Source: Ancylobacter vacuolatus (GTDB lineage Bacteria > Pseudomonadota > Alphaproteobacteria > Rhizobiales > Xanthobacteraceae). Taken from it: a DNA stretch of 64,000 nucleotides. Below are positions 36,975-46,804 of this stretch, piece after piece; the first letter of the stretch is position 1, and each line of letters starts with the position of its first letter. The position numbers and the translations under genes were made by a program. The DNA lies in contig NZ_JAUSUH010000001.1 of the NCBI RefSeq assembly GCF_030813595.1, positions 744,001 to 808,000 on the forward strand, written 5' to 3'. The notes below the pieces were generated by a model that was given only the letters and a program-made list of their open reading frames with translations, made no database searches and had not been told where the DNA came from.

Positions 36975-37168
36975 CGAGAACCGGCGGCGGCAGGAGACGA
37001 CAGGACGGCCCCGGGGCGGGCCGCGCACCGCACGCGGCGAGTCGCGTGTCGGCAGATCGGCTGATAGTCCACCGCCCGGCATCTGCAAAGACCCGCAGCG
37101 CCATGCCTGCCCTGCGCGGCCCTCATGACGCGGCAACCCGCCGGGTTGCACACACGGGCGGGAACATT

Positions 37169-37876
37169 ATGGTGCGCGCCATGCTGAACCTGTCGCTCCT
37201 CGGCCGCCTCGCCTTCACCCATGCCGCCCCGACCAAGCCGGCGCTCGCGCCCGGCCGTCATGATCTCGGCCTGTTCGAGACTCGCGACGCCGTGCTGGTC
37301 GTGCCGGAGGGAATCGACCCCGCCCGCCCGACGCCGCTGGTCACGCTGTTCCATGGCGGCGGCGGCAGCGCCGAAAAAATCCTGCCGATGATGCACGCGC
37401 ATGCGCAGGCGCGCGGCTTCCTGCTGCTGGTGCCGCAATCGCTGCTGCCGACCTGGGACATCGTGATCGCCGGCAACGGGCCGGACCTGGAGCGGCTGGA
37501 CACCGCGCTGGCCGAGGTGGCCGCGCGTTTCGCGCTCGACCCCACCCATTTCGCCTTTGCCGGCCATTCGGATGGGGGCAGCTATTCGCTCTCCACCGGG
37601 CTGAGCAATGGGCGGATCGTCAGCCACATCCTCGCCTTCTCCGCCGGCTTCATGACCGTGCTGGCGCAGGAGGGAGCACCCAAGGTGTTCATCGCCCACG
37701 GCCAGAACGACACCCAGACGCCGATCAGCACCGCCGGCCGCTCCCACGCCGCCAAGCTGCGCCCGGCCGGCTATGAGCTGACCTATGTCGAGCACCCCGG
37801 CCCGCACGCCTGGCAGCCGGAGATGGTGCGGCTCGGCGTGGACACGTTCCTGAAGGATGTGGCGCGGGCGGGGTGA
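37169..37876 (+). CDS. Alpha/beta hydrolase (esterase/PHB-depolymerase-like)
   Basis: A 235-residue serine hydrolase. The nucleophile elbow is GHSDGG (Ser134), the acid Asp181 (HGQNDTQTP) and the histidine His213 (GPHAW). The oxyanion-region HGGGGSAEK sits at 62-70. No signal peptide is evident, so it is probably cytoplasmic. The substrate is unknown; carboxylesterase or polyhydroxyalkanoate oligomer hydrolysis are possible. GGGCGGGAA precedes the ATG. It is divergent from the EamA gene. Confidence 0.75.
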   Translation: MVRAMLNLSLLGRLAFTHAAPTKPALAPGRHDLGLFETRDAVLVVPEGIDPARPTPLVTLFHGGGGSAEKILPMMHAHAQARGFLLLVPQSLLPTWDIVIAGNGPDLERLDTALAEVAARFALDPTHFAFAGHSDGGSYSLSTGLSNGRIVSHILAFSAGFMTVLAQEGAPKVFIAHGQNDTQTPISTAGRSHAAKLRPAGYELTYVEHPGPHAWQPEMVRLGVDTFLKDVARAG

Positions 37877-37930
37877 GAACGCCGCGTCCCGCAAAGGCCG
37901 CGCCCACGGCCTGCAAAACCCGCCCCGTAT

Positions 37931-37966
37931 CCCGGACAAGCCGCGCCCGCGCGGCGCCGATCCGGG
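37931..37966. repeat. Intergenic palindrome (cccgga...tccggg)
   Basis: It matches the right part of the repeat inside the di-heme oxidoreductase gene (27446-27481) nearly base for base. It lies downstream of the alpha/beta hydrolase and is followed at once by a second, different palindrome. Confidence 0.6.
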
Positions 37967-37984
37967 ACACGGGGGAACCGCCCG

Positions 37985-38017
37985 CGGTCATGGCCGGGCC
38001 AAGCCCGACCATGACCG
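37985..38017. repeat. Intergenic palindrome (gtcatggc type)
   Basis: A 14-bp stem, cggtcatggccggg against cccgaccatgaccg, with one G-T wobble and a 5-base loop. It is related in sequence to the family B elements at 45358 and 60381. Confidence 0.55.
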
Positions 38018-38070
38018 CGCTCTGTTTTCGCGCCGCCTGGAATAGACATCCGGCACTGCGGCCGCGACAC

Positions 38071-38098
38071 AAAAAAGGCCGGCGCGAGGCCGGCCTTT
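38071..38098 (-). terminator. Rho-independent terminator of the 113-residue gene
   Basis: A 10-bp stem (aaaggccggc/gccggccttt) with a 5-base loop is followed on the minus strand by six U residues, 28 bases past the stop of the 38127-38468 gene. This is the clearest intrinsic terminator in the window. Confidence 0.88.
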
Positions 38099-38126
38099 CC
38101 GCAGACGATGCGCAGCTTTCAGTGGC

Positions 38127-38468
38127 TCACGCGACCTTCTTGGCGCCCTTGGCGAGTTCGGCGATCTCGCCCTCATATTTGGCGACCAGCGCGGCGAAGT
38201 CGCTCGGGCCGGCCTTGAGCGCGGCCTTCACATCCGAGGCCCAGGTGGTGTTGCGCAGGGTGAAGGTGTTGGTGGCGGAAGAGCCGTACTTCGTGGAGAA
38301 GGCGACGTTCAGCTTGAACGGGATCGGCTCGGAGGCGAGGTAATTGGTGGTCGGGTGCTCCTTGACGAAGGCCGTATAGGCCTCGGCGACCTCCTGGTAC
38401 TTCTCGGCGCCGATCAGCGCGTCGATCTGGGTCAGCAGGGGCGGAAGCAGCGAATGAGGAGCGGTCAT
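38127..38468 (-). CDS. Hypothetical protein, 113 residues
   Basis: A small mostly helical soluble protein with no recognised domain. The N-terminal ~40 residues look like a TPR-like helix pair (LLTQIDALIGAEKYQEVAEA), the middle is beta-like (FKLNVAFSTKYGSS), and the C-terminus is a lysine/alanine helix ending KGAKKVA. It has its own terminator, so it is probably expressed alone. Function unknown. Confidence 0.6.
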   Translation of the reverse strand: MTAPHSLLPPLLTQIDALIGAEKYQEVAEAYTAFVKEHPTTNYLASEPIPFKLNVAFSTKYGSSATNTFTLRNTTWASDVKAALKAGPSDFAALVAKYEGEIAELAKGAKKVA

Positions 38469-38620
38469 GATGGGTCGTTCCCTTGGCAATTGGCTTGGCG
38501 TTCGGGTGCGGGGCGCTCCTCGCGGGCGCGCCTGCGCACGGCTCTGGTATACATCACACCGAGCCGCGACCAAAGCGCGCGATGAGGGCCGGCGTTCAGG
38601 CGCCCTGCACCGCACGGCGA

Positions 38621-38648
38621 AATGAAAACGGGGCGCCGAAGCGCCCCG
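38621..38648 (-). terminator. Terminator of the aminotransferase-hom-glpX run
   Basis: An 8-bp stem (cggggcgc/gcgccccg) closed by a UUCG tetraloop on the minus strand is followed by UUUUCAUUU. It lies about 110 bases downstream of the glpX stop. Confidence 0.75.
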
Positions 38649-38716
38649 AATGGTCGATCTCGTCATCCCGGCCGGCGCGCGGTGGAAAGGCGCGATCGCT
38701 CTCCCCTCGGCACGCG

Positions 38717-38746
38717 ATCCCGGATCGGCCTTCGGCCGTCCGGGAT
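38717..38746. repeat. Intergenic palindrome, family C
   Basis: It has the same arms (atcccgga/tccgggat), one-base bulge and trailing gatgaca as the copy at 1921-1952, with cggcc/ggccg replacing the inner pair. It lies just after glpX. Confidence 0.6.
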
Positions 38747-38760
38747 GACAGGGGACAGCC

Positions 38761-39756
38761 TCAGCCGAGATGGAACTTGGAAAGGTCGCGGTGCTCGGCC
38801 TCGATCCAGCGCACCGTGCCGGTGGCCGAGCGCATGACGACGGTGTGGGTCTTCACCACGCCGCGCTCATATTTCACGCCCTTGAGCAGATTGCCGGTGG
38901 TCACGCCGGTGGCGGCGATCAGGCAGTCGCCGCGCACCATGTCGGTGATGGTGTAGATCTTCTTCGGGTCGGAGACGCCCATCTTCTTGGCGCGCTCGCG
39001 CTTGGCCTCGCTGTCGAGGATGAGGCGGGTATACATCTCGCCGCCGATGCAGCGCAGCGCCGCCGCCGCCAGCACGCCCTCGGGGGCGCCGCCAGTGCCG
39101 AGATAGATGTCGATGCCGGTCTCGTCAGGATTGGTGGTGTGGATCACGCCGGCGACGTCGCCATCGGCAATCAGCTGCACTGCCGCGCCGGTGCGGCGAG
39201 CCGCCTCGATGATGGCGGCATGGCGCGGCCGGTCGAGGATCAGCGCGGTGATCTCGGAGGGCTTCACGCCCTTGGCTCGGGCCAGCGACTGGATGTTGTC
39301 CTCGGGGCTGGCGTCGATGTTGATCGTGCCCTTGGGGTAGCCCGGGCCGATGGCGATCTTTTCCATGTAGACGTCGGGCGCGTAGAGCATGGTGCCGCCC
39401 TCGGCCATCGCCATCACGGCGATGGAGCCGGGCATGTCCTTGGCGCACAGCGTGGTGCCTTCCAGCGGGTCGACAGCGATGTCCACCGCCGGGCCCTTGC
39501 CGGTGCCGACCTCCTCGCCGATGAACAGCATCGGCGCCTCGTCGCGCTCGCCCTCGCCGATGACGATGCGGCCGGCGATCGGCAGGCGGTTCAGCTCGCG
39601 GCGCATGGCGTCCACCGCCGCCTTGTCCGCCGCCTTCTCGTCGCCGCGCCCGCGCAGGCTGGCCGATGCCACCGCCGCGCGCTCGGTGACGCGCACCAGC
39701 TCTAACGTCAGGATGCGCTCCAGCGCCTGGTCCGCCTTGACCCTAATCTCCGCCAT
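38761..39756 (-). CDS. glpX: Class II fructose-1,6-bisphosphatase
   Basis: A 331-residue GlpX-type phosphatase that converts fructose-1,6-bisphosphate (and, in relatives, sedoheptulose-1,7-bisphosphate) to the monophosphate in gluconeogenesis. Metal-site blocks GEGERDEAPMLFIGEEVG (71-88), VDPLEGTTLCA and GGAPEGVLAAAALRCIGGEM are visible. It starts 13 bases after hom, so it is probably co-transcribed with it. Confidence 0.95.
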   Translation of the reverse strand: MAEIRVKADQALERILTLELVRVTERAAVASASLRGRGDEKAADKAAVDAMRRELNRLPIAGRIVIGEGERDEAPMLFIGEEVGTGKGPAVDIAVDPLEGTTLCAKDMPGSIAVMAMAEGGTMLYAPDVYMEKIAIGPGYPKGTINIDASPEDNIQSLARAKGVKPSEITALILDRPRHAAIIEAARRTGAAVQLIADGDVAGVIHTTNPDETGIDIYLGTGGAPEGVLAAAALRCIGGEMYTRLILDSEAKRERAKKMGVSDPKKIYTITDMVRGDCLIAATGVTTGNLLKGVKYERGVVKTHTVVMRSATGTVRWIEAEHRDLSKFHLG

Positions 39757-39769
39757 CGTCCCCGCCCCC

Positions 39770-41089
39770 TCAGTCCTTCTCGATCCGTATCACCTGCGGC
39801 GGCGAGGCGATGACGCCATCGATCTCGATGGCCTCGATCGCGCGGCGCACCGCGTCCTCATTGGTGGCATAGGTGACCAGCACCACAGGTGCCGGGTTCT
39901 CCGCGCTTTCCGCGCGCTCCCCACCATGAGGCCGGCCGCGACGGTGCTGCATTATGGACTCGAGCGAGATGTTCTGCTCGGCCATATGTCGGGCAATGGC
40001 TGCCGCCGTTCCGGGCCGGTCGACCGCGGCGAGGCGGATATAATAGCCGCCCTCGTGACGGCGGATCGCCGCCTTCTCGGCCGGCTGCAGGCTCGACGCC
40101 TTCCAGCCGAAAGGCGCTCCGCCCCTTGCCGCTGCGGCATCGCACAGGTCCGCGACCACGGCGGAGGCGGTGGCATCGCCGCCGGCGCCGGGGCCGACAA
40201 GCGTCAGCGCCACCGCGTCGCCGTCGATCGCCACCGCGTTGGTGACGCCGGAGACCTGCGCGATCGGCCAATGTTTAGGCACCATGGTGGGATGCACGCG
40301 CAGCTCCACCTGCCCGCCGATTCGGGCGGCGACGCCGAGCAGCTTGATCCGGTAGCCCAGCTCGTCCGCCGCCTCGATATCGGCCAGCGTGATCGAGCGG
40401 ATGCCCTCGATATGGATCGCCTCCGGGTCCGGCTGCACGCCGAAAGCCAGCGCGGCAAGCAAAGCCAGCTTGTGGGCGGTGTCGAAGCCGTCGACATCGA
40501 AGGTCGGGTCTGCCTCGGCATAGCCGAGCTTCTGCGCCTGGTCGAGGCAGATATCGAAGGACAGCCCCTCCTCCTGCATCCTTGTCAGGATGTAGTTGCA
40601 GGTGCCGTTGAGAATGCCGGAGACGCGGGCGATCTCGTTGCCGAGCAGCGCCTCGCGCAGGGTTTTGATGACGGGAATGCCACCCGCGACGGCCGCCTCG
40701 AAATGGATGGCGACGCCCGCTGCCTCGGCGGCAGCGGCGAGCGCGACGCCATGATGGGCGAGCAGCGCCTTGTTGGCGGTGACGACGGAATGGCCCGCCG
40801 CGATCGCGGCCTCGACCGCTGCCTTGGCGGTGCCGTCCGGCCCGCCGATCAGCTCGACGAAGACATCGATGTCGGGGTCGCGGGCAAGTTCCACCGCGTC
40901 GTCATACCAGCGCAGGCCGGAAAGATCGCAATCGCGGTTGCGCGAACGGTCGCGGGCGCTGATGGCCACCACTTCGACCGGCCGGCCGACGCGCGCGGCA
41001 ATCGCCTCCGCCCGCCGGGCCAGCATACGCACCACACCCGCGCCGACCGTACCGAGGCCGGCGATGCCAATTTTCAGCGGCGGCGCCAT
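39770..41089 (-). CDS. hom: Homoserine dehydrogenase
   Basis: A 439-residue NAD(P)-dependent enzyme of the threonine/methionine branch. It has the Rossmann site GIAGLGTVGAGVVRML near the N-terminus, the catalytic-domain block GILNGTCNYILTRMQEEG, YAEADPTFDVDGFDTAHKLALLA, and a C-terminal ACT domain (about 350-430) for feedback control by threonine. It follows the aminotransferase gene by 57 bases. Confidence 0.95.
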   Translation of the reverse strand: MAPPLKIGIAGLGTVGAGVVRMLARRAEAIAARVGRPVEVVAISARDRSRNRDCDLSGLRWYDDAVELARDPDIDVFVELIGGPDGTAKAAVEAAIAAGHSVVTANKALLAHHGVALAAAAEAAGVAIHFEAAVAGGIPVIKTLREALLGNEIARVSGILNGTCNYILTRMQEEGLSFDICLDQAQKLGYAEADPTFDVDGFDTAHKLALLAALAFGVQPDPEAIHIEGIRSITLADIEAADELGYRIKLLGVAARIGGQVELRVHPTMVPKHWPIAQVSGVTNAVAIDGDAVALTLVGPGAGGDATASAVVADLCDAAAARGGAPFGWKASSLQPAEKAAIRRHEGGYYIRLAAVDRPGTAAAIARHMAEQNISLESIMQHRRGRPHGGERAESAENPAPVVLVTYATNEDAVRRAIEAIEIDGVIASPPQVIRIEKD

Positions 41090-41146
41090 TGTGTGTCCGA
41101 ACTCAACAAACGTTCCGAATGCGGCGCCGCCCGAAGGGGCCGGGCC

Positions 41147-42364
41147 TTAACGCGCCGCGGCGAGAGGGACGACGTTGTGCAATGTTTCCGCGCCGGTTTC
41201 AAGGAAGCGGCGGATGTTGCGCGCCGCCTGGCGGATGCGCTGCTCGTTCTCCACAAGGGCGATACGCACATAGTCGTCGCCATGCTCGCCGAAGCCGACG
41301 CCCGGCGCGACGGCGACGTCCGCCTTTTCGATCAACAGCTTGGAGAATTCGAGGCTGCGCAGGTGGCGGAATTTTTCCGGGATCGGCGCCCAGGCGAACA
41401 TGGAGGCGGTGGGAACAGGAATCTCCCAGCCGGCCTTGCCGAAACTGTCGACCAGCGCGTCGCGGCGCTTCTTGTAGACACTGCGCATCTCGGCGACGCA
41501 GTCCTGCGGGCCGTTCAGCGCCGCCGTGGCCGCGACCTGGATCGGCGTATAGGCGCCATAGTCGAGATAGGATTTCACCCGCGCCAGCGCCGCGATCAGC
41601 CGGTCATTGCCCACCGCGAAGCCCATGCGCCAGCCGGCCATGGAGAAGGTCTTGGACATGGAGGTGAACTCCACCGTCACATCCATCGCGCCCGGCACCT
41701 GCAGCACGGAAGGCGGCGGGTTGTCATCGAAATACACTTCCGAATAGGCCAGGTCGGACAGCACGATCAGGTCGTGCTTCTTCGCGAAGGCGACGACGTC
41801 GCGGTAAAAATCGAGATCGGCGACCTGCGCGGTAGGGTTGGACGGGTAGCAGAGCACCAGCGCTAGCGGCGAGGGAATCGAATGCGCCACCGCCCGCTCC
41901 AGCGCGTGGAAGAATTCCGGTCCCGGCTCGCAGGGCACGGAGCGGATCGCCGCGCCCGCCATCAGAAAGCCGAAGGCGTGGATGGGGTAGCTGGGGTTCG
42001 GCACCAGAATCACGTCGCCCGGGGCGGTGATCGCCTGCGCCATATTGGCGAAGCCTTCCTTGGAGCCGAGCGTCGCCACCACCTGGGTGTCGGGGTTCAG
42101 CTTCACGCCGAAGCGGCGCTCATAATAGGCCGCCTGCGCGCGGCGCAGGCCGGGAATGCCCTTGGAGGCGGAATAGCGATCGGTGCGCGGGCGGCCGATG
42201 GTTTCCTTGAGCTTGTCCACCACATGGGCCGGGGCATCGAGATCCGGGTTGCCCATGCCGAGGTCGACGATGTCGGCGCCGCCATTGCGGGCGCCAGCCT
42301 TCACACGATTGACCTGCTCGAACACGTAAGGCGGCAGCCGGCGGATGCGATGGAAATCGGTCAT
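41147..42364 (-). CDS. Class I/II aminotransferase (AlaC/DapL-like)
   Basis: A 405-residue PLP aminotransferase with Lys238 in the motif SMSKTFSMAGWRMGF. The N-terminal FHRIRRLPPYVFEQVN is characteristic of the AlaC-type group that sits upstream of hom and glpX in many Hyphomicrobiales. Likely reactions are glutamate-pyruvate transamination or another amino-acid transamination; names such as LL-diaminopimelate aminotransferase are often given to it without proof. The start at 42364 is set by alignment. Confidence 0.82.
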   Translation of the reverse strand: MTDFHRIRRLPPYVFEQVNRVKAGARNGGADIVDLGMGNPDLDAPAHVVDKLKETIGRPRTDRYSASKGIPGLRRAQAAYYERRFGVKLNPDTQVVATLGSKEGFANMAQAITAPGDVILVPNPSYPIHAFGFLMAGAAIRSVPCEPGPEFFHALERAVAHSIPSPLALVLCYPSNPTAQVADLDFYRDVVAFAKKHDLIVLSDLAYSEVYFDDNPPPSVLQVPGAMDVTVEFTSMSKTFSMAGWRMGFAVGNDRLIAALARVKSYLDYGAYTPIQVAATAALNGPQDCVAEMRSVYKKRRDALVDSFGKAGWEIPVPTASMFAWAPIPEKFRHLRSLEFSKLLIEKADVAVAPGVGFGEHGDDYVRIALVENEQRIRQAARNIRRFLETGAETLHNVVPLAAAR

Positions 42365-42509
42365 GGGTCTCAAGCTCCAGGGCCGCCCCGTATCCCCCGG
42401 CGGCGGCGTCACGCGCGCTTCATATCACCCTTCGCGCGCCCGCACAGCGAGGGATGTCAGCCCAAAGGGGCAGAAGAATGGTAATCGTGCCCTCGGCGCG
42501 GCGGCCGGC

Positions 42510-42923
42510 CTATTCGTCGGCCTCGATCTGCCGCAGCATGTCCTTCTCGCGCTGGCTGGCGAGATTCTCCAGGTTCTTCTGCATCGAGTCCCGCTGTTGC
42601 TGCGTCAGCACCGGCCGGTCACCAACCTGGGCCGGGGCGCCGAAGGTGGGATAGGCCAGTTCGGCCGGCTTCTGGCGCCCTGTTGGCGCCGGCGCGGCGC
42701 GCGACTGGCCGGCGGCGATGCGCGGATCAGCCTCCGCGCCGGATGCGGGCGCCCCCGCTGTTTCAACGCTGCCCTGCGCCAGTGCCGCCTCGGTGATTCC
42801 CGCCGAGGGACCGTCCGCCGAGGCGCAGCCGGCCAGCAGCAGCGCCACCAGGGCGGCGCTCGCAAGAATGTGCACCCGCGCGAAAAAAGCCCCGCCGGCC
42901 GGCCTGCCTTGCCCGTGACCCAC
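42510..42923 (-). CDS. Small hypothetical lipoprotein (GTG start)
   Basis: A 137-residue protein with a lipoprotein signal: hydrophobic [12 protein letters not shown] then Cys (LLAGC lipobox near residue 33). The mature part is Ala/Pro/Gly-rich and ends in a charged helix ([20 protein letters not shown]). GTG at 42923 has a strong GGGAGGAG site about 7 bases upstream and is preferred to the ATG 14 codons earlier, which lacks one. Likely anchored in the envelope; function unknown. Confidence 0.65.
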   Translation of the reverse strand: MGHGQGRPAGGAFFARVHILASAALVALLLAGCASADGPSAGITEAALAQGSVETAGAPASGAEADPRIAAGQSRAAPAPTGRQKPAELAYPTFGAPAQVGDRPVLTQQQRDSMQKNLENLASQREKDMLRQIEADE

Positions 42924-43048
42924 TCTGGTCTCCTCCCCTGCGCCGGCCTGCCGGTTCGTCGGCATGCCGATCCGTCGGCCTGCCCAAACGTCAGCGTGCG
43001 CGTGTACGGCCCGTTACGCACTCGCTAGCGTCCGATAGCGCGTCTATT

Positions 43049-45343
43049 ATGGCCACCTATGAACGCACCAACCCGCGGGGACAAGCGGTGAGCAACCGAC
43101 GCACCAGCAAGATACCGTCCACACCGGCAAAGTCCGCGCCGGGGACGAACGCCGCCCCGGCCGAGGTGCGGGAGGCTCCCGCCCCGGCGAAGAAGAAGGC
43201 CGTGCGGAAACCGGCGGCAAAGCCCGTCGCCGCCCCAGTCGCTGCGGCCCCCGTGGCTCCGGCCCCTGCTGCTGTGGCCGCCGCCGCACCGCCAGCGCGC
43301 AAGGTGGCCGCGAAGAAGGCGGCGGCGACCCCGGCGGCAAGCAAGATCGCACCCGAATCACCGGCGCCGGCGAAGGCGCCGCGTTCCCCGGCGGCCCGAG
43401 CCCCGCGCCGGCCGGTGGCGAAGGCGGCGGCGCCGCGTCCCCCCGCAGCCAAGGCGGCCGCACCGAAGCCGGCGGCCGCCGCACCGGCGCCTGCGCCCTC
43501 CCCGGCAAAACCTGCCGCGGCCGCCGCTGGGGCCCCCACGGCCGACGCAGCCGATGCCGCCCGGACAAGCCCGATCGACCTCGAAATCTTCGCCGCCAAT
43601 CTGGCGCGGATGATGGAGGAAGGCGGGCGGGCCATGGCCGCTTATCTGCGCCCGCGCGAGGAAGGGCGCATCCGCGACGAGGTGGCCGAGGATCTGGCCG
43701 ACGTCGCCAAGACCATCGGCAACGTCGCCGAATACTGGCTCGCCGACCCGCAGCGCACGGTGGAAGCGCAGTCGCGCCTGATCGGCGGCTATCTCGACTT
43801 GTGGACCAGCGCGCTGAAGAAGCTGGGCGGCGAGAAGACCCGGCCCGTGGTGGAGCCGGCCACGCGCGATTCGCGCTTTTCCGACCCGGAATGGAACTCC
43901 AATCCCTTCTTCGACGCGCTCAAGCAGGCCTACCTGCTCACCGCCAACTGGGCGGCGGACATGGTCGAGGAAGCCGAGATCGACGCCCGCACCAAGCACA
44001 AGGCCGAGTTCTATGTTCGCCAGATCGCCGGCGCGGTCTCGCCCTCCAATTTCGTGCTGACCAATCCCGAGCTGCTGCGCACCACGCTGACCTCCAATGG
44101 CGAAAATCTGGTGCGCGGCATGAAGATGCTGGCGGAGGACATCGAGGCCGGCGGCGGCGACCTGAAGATCCGCCAGACCGACGATTCCAAGTTCCACGTC
44201 GGCGAGAACCTGGCGGTCACGCCGGGCAAGGTGATCTTCCAGAACGAGCTGATGCAGCTCATCCAATATGCGCCGCAGACCGAGACGGTGCTGGCGACCC
44301 CGGTCGTCATCATCCCGCCCTGGATCAACAAGTTCTACGTGCTCGACCTGACGGCGGAAAAGTCCTTCGTGCGCTGGGCGGTGGAGCACGGGCTCACCGT
44401 GTTCATGGTGTCGTGGGTCAATCCCGGCCCGGAACTCGCCGCCAAGGGCTTCGAGGACTATATGAAGGACGGCGTGCTCACCGCCTTCGAAGTGGCGAAG
44501 AAAGCGGCCCGCAGCAAGGATTTCCACGCGGTGGGCTATTGCGTCGGCGGCACCATGCTGGCGATGACGCTGGCCTGGCTGGCCGCCACCGGGAAAAAGC
44601 CCGGCCTCGCCAGCGCCACCTTCCTGACCACCCAGGTGGACTTCACCTTTGCCGGCGACCTCAAAGTGTTCATCGACGAGGAACAGATCGCCAGCCTTGA
44701 GCGCAAGATGCTCGAATCGGGCGTGATGGAAGGCCGCAAGATGGCCAACGCCTTCAACATGCTGCGGGCCAATGACCTGATCTGGCCCTATGTGGTGAAC
44801 AACTATCTGAAAGGTCAGGCGCCCTTCCCGTTCGACATCCTGTACTGGAATTCGGACTCGACCCGGCTGCCGGCGGCCAATCACTCGTTCTATCTGCGCA
44901 ATTGCTATCTCGACAACAAGCTGGCGCAGGGCAGCCTGATGCTGGCCGGCAAGACGCTCGACCTCACGGCGATCGACCTGCCGATGTACAGCGTGGCGAC
45001 GCGCGAGGACCATATCGCCCCGGCGGCGTCGGTTTTCCTCGGCCTGCAGAAATTCGGCAATCCCGGCCGCTTCGTGCTGGCCGGCTCCGGCCATATCGCT
45101 GGCGTCATCAACCCGCCGGCGCGCGGCAAGTACCAGTACTGGACCGGCGGGCCGGCGGCGGGAAAGCTGGAGGACTGGATCGCCAAAGCCGAGATGCATC
45201 CCGGCTCCTGGTGGCCGGACTGGCTGGCCTGGCTCGAGGCGCAGGACGGCAAGCAGGTCTCCGCCGCCAAACGCATCCCCGGCGAAGGCCCGTACAAGGC
45301 GATCGAGGACGCGCCGGGCAGCTATGTGAAGGTGAAGTCGTAG
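43049..45343 (+). CDS. phaC: Class I poly(3-hydroxyalkanoate) synthase with long N-terminal extension
   Basis: A protein of up to 764 residues. The first ~170 are Ala/Pro/Lys-rich low complexity. The PhaC N-domain follows ([20 protein letters not shown]), then the catalytic alpha/beta fold with lipase-like box GYCVGG (Cys498), Asp654 next to His655, and His682. It polymerises hydroxyacyl-CoA into storage granules. Usual length is about 600, so the extension adds about 150 residues. ATG 43049 has no clear ribosome site; GTG at 43088, with GGGGA upstream, is an alternative. Confidence 0.93.
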   Translation: MATYERTNPRGQAVSNRRTSKIPSTPAKSAPGTNAAPAEVREAPAPAKKKAVRKPAAKPVAAPVAAAPVAPAPAAVAAAAPPARKVAAKKAAATPAASKIAPESPAPAKAPRSPAARAPRRPVAKAAAPRPPAAKAAAPKPAAAAPAPAPSPAKPAAAAAGAPTADAADAARTSPIDLEIFAANLARMMEEGGRAMAAYLRPREEGRIRDEVAEDLADVAKTIGNVAEYWLADPQRTVEAQSRLIGGYLDLWTSALKKLGGEKTRPVVEPATRDSRFSDPEWNSNPFFDALKQAYLLTANWAADMVEEAEIDARTKHKAEFYVRQIAGAVSPSNFVLTNPELLRTTLTSNGENLVRGMKMLAEDIEAGGGDLKIRQTDDSKFHVGENLAVTPGKVIFQNELMQLIQYAPQTETVLATPVVIIPPWINKFYVLDLTAEKSFVRWAVEHGLTVFMVSWVNPGPELAAKGFEDYMKDGVLTAFEVAKKAARSKDFHAVGYCVGGTMLAMTLAWLAATGKKPGLASATFLTTQVDFTFAGDLKVFIDEEQIASLERKMLESGVMEGRKMANAFNMLRANDLIWPYVVNNYLKGQAPFPFDILYWNSDSTRLPAANHSFYLRNCYLDNKLAQGSLMLAGKTLDLTAIDLPMYSVATREDHIAPAASVFLGLQKFGNPGRFVLAGSGHIAGVINPPARGKYQYWTGGPAAGKLEDWIAKAEMHPGSWWPDWLAWLEAQDGKQVSAAKRIPGEGPYKAIEDAPGSYVKVKS

Positions 45344-45357
45344 CGAACAGGAGCGTC

Positions 45358-45380
45358 ATGGCCGGACGTGATCCGGCCAT
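45358..45380. repeat. Intergenic palindrome, family B
   Basis: An 8-bp stem (atggccgg/ccggccat) with loop acgtgat, just after the phaC stop. A sibling with the same loop core is at 60381-60403. Confidence 0.6.
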
Positions 45381-45428
45381 CCGCGTCTCAGGACGGCGCC
45401 AACGAAGGAGGGCGCCGGCGCCAACGGG

Positions 45429-45540
45429 CATCCTTCGAGGCTCGCCTCCGGCTCGCACCTCAGAATGACTGCGCTCTCAGTGGCGCAATGCGCGCGCCGT
45501 CATGCTGAGGTGCTCGGGCAAGGCCCGAGCCTCGAAGCAC
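45429..45540. repeat. Degenerate copy of the 97-bp palindromic element (family A)
   Basis: It begins catccttcgagg and ends cctcgaagcacg, with the inner pair cctcagaatgac and gtcatgctgagg. It is longer (about 112 bases) and less perfect than the other two copies. It fills the gap between the convergent phaC and argC genes. Confidence 0.6.
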
Positions 45541-45553
45541 GCACGCCGCCCCC

Positions 45554-46609
45554 TCACGGGAACAGCGCGATCTGCTCCAGCCCCAACGTCTCGGGATAGC
45601 CGAGCACGAGGTTCATGTTCTGCACCGCCTGGCCGGAGGCGCCCTTCACCAGATTGTCGGTGGTCGAGATCACGATCACCCGGTCCGGCGCGCGGTCCTT
45701 GATCACGCCGATAAAGGCCATATTCGAGCCCTTGACGAAGCGCGACTGCGGCACCTGGCCCAGTGGCATCACATGCACGAAGGGCTCGCTGCGGTAGAAA
45801 TCGGCCAGCACGCGATGCACCCCTTCCGCGCCGACGCCGGCACCGGTCTTGAGGTAGATGGTGGCGTAGATGCCGCGCGTCATTGGCACCAGATGCGGCG
45901 TGAAGCTCGGCGCAATCGTGCGGCCGGCCGCCTTGGAGAATTCCTGGTCGAGCTCGGCCATATGGCGGTGGCCGCCGACGCCATAGGCGTGCATGCCCTC
46001 CGTCACCTCGGTGAACAGCAGGTTCTCCTTCGCCGAACGGCCCGCCCCTGTCACGCCGCTCTTGGCGTCGATGACGATGTGCTCGGGCTCGATGGCGCCG
46101 GCTTCGATCAGCGGCACCACCGGCAGAATGGCCGTGGTGGTGTAGCAGCCGGGATTGGCGATCAGCCGCGCCTTGCGGATGTCGTCGCGGTAGAGCTCGA
46201 CCACGCCGTAGACGGCTTCCTGCTGCAGCTCCAGTGCCTGGTGCGGGTGGCCATACCAGCGCTCATAGGCGCCATCGTCGCGCAGCCGGAAATCGGCGGA
46301 GAGATCGACCACCTTCACATGCGGCGCGGTGTCGAACACGTTCTTGATGACAAGCTGCGTGGTGCCGTGCGGCAGGGCGCAGAAGACGAGGTCGACGTCT
46401 TTCCACGCCACCTGCTCGATGGTGATGAGGTTCGGCAGCTTGAACGGGGCGAATTGCGGAAACACGTCCGCCACCGCCTGCCCGGCCTTGCGGTCGGCGG
46501 TGAGCGCGACGATCTCGACGCGGGGATGGCGCAGCAGCAGGCGCAGCAGTTCCGAGCCCGTGTAGCCCGAAGCCCCGAGGATGGCGATCCGCGCCTTGCT
46601 GTCCGTCAT
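45554..46609 (-). CDS. argC: N-acetyl-gamma-glutamyl-phosphate reductase
   Basis: A 351-residue NADPH-dependent reductase of arginine synthesis. The nucleotide site GASGYTGSELLRLL (12-25), the catalytic Cys155 in NPGCYTT, and GVGGHRHMAELDQEF are conserved. It is the long form typical of alphaproteobacteria. It converts N-acetylglutamyl phosphate to the semialdehyde. It ends against the repeats after phaC. Confidence 0.96.
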   Translation of the reverse strand: MTDSKARIAILGASGYTGSELLRLLLRHPRVEIVALTADRKAGQAVADVFPQFAPFKLPNLITIEQVAWKDVDLVFCALPHGTTQLVIKNVFDTAPHVKVVDLSADFRLRDDGAYERWYGHPHQALELQQEAVYGVVELYRDDIRKARLIANPGCYTTTAILPVVPLIEAGAIEPEHIVIDAKSGVTGAGRSAKENLLFTEVTEGMHAYGVGGHRHMAELDQEFSKAAGRTIAPSFTPHLVPMTRGIYATIYLKTGAGVGAEGVHRVLADFYRSEPFVHVMPLGQVPQSRFVKGSNMAFIGVIKDRAPDRVIVISTTDNLVKGASGQAVQNMNLVLGYPETLGLEQIALFP

Positions 46610-46804
46610 GGTGGCGACCCTTCCTGCTGGCGTGCCGGCCGTCTCGGGGCGGGCGCGCGTTGATTTGCGCCATTACACCTTTCGCATGTCCGACGAAAGA
46701 CAAGAGGGGCTCGCCCCGCGCATGGCGGCTGCGCGTCGGTGGCCGGAACGGAACCGTGCCGTGCGGGCTTCTCTCCCCGCCTCTCACCGGCCGGAGCCTT
46801 TGCG

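Noticed and set aside
43358-45199. A 613-codon minus-strand open frame opposite phaC
   Set aside because: Antisense shadow with no domain features; phaC on the plus strand carries all catalytic motifs.
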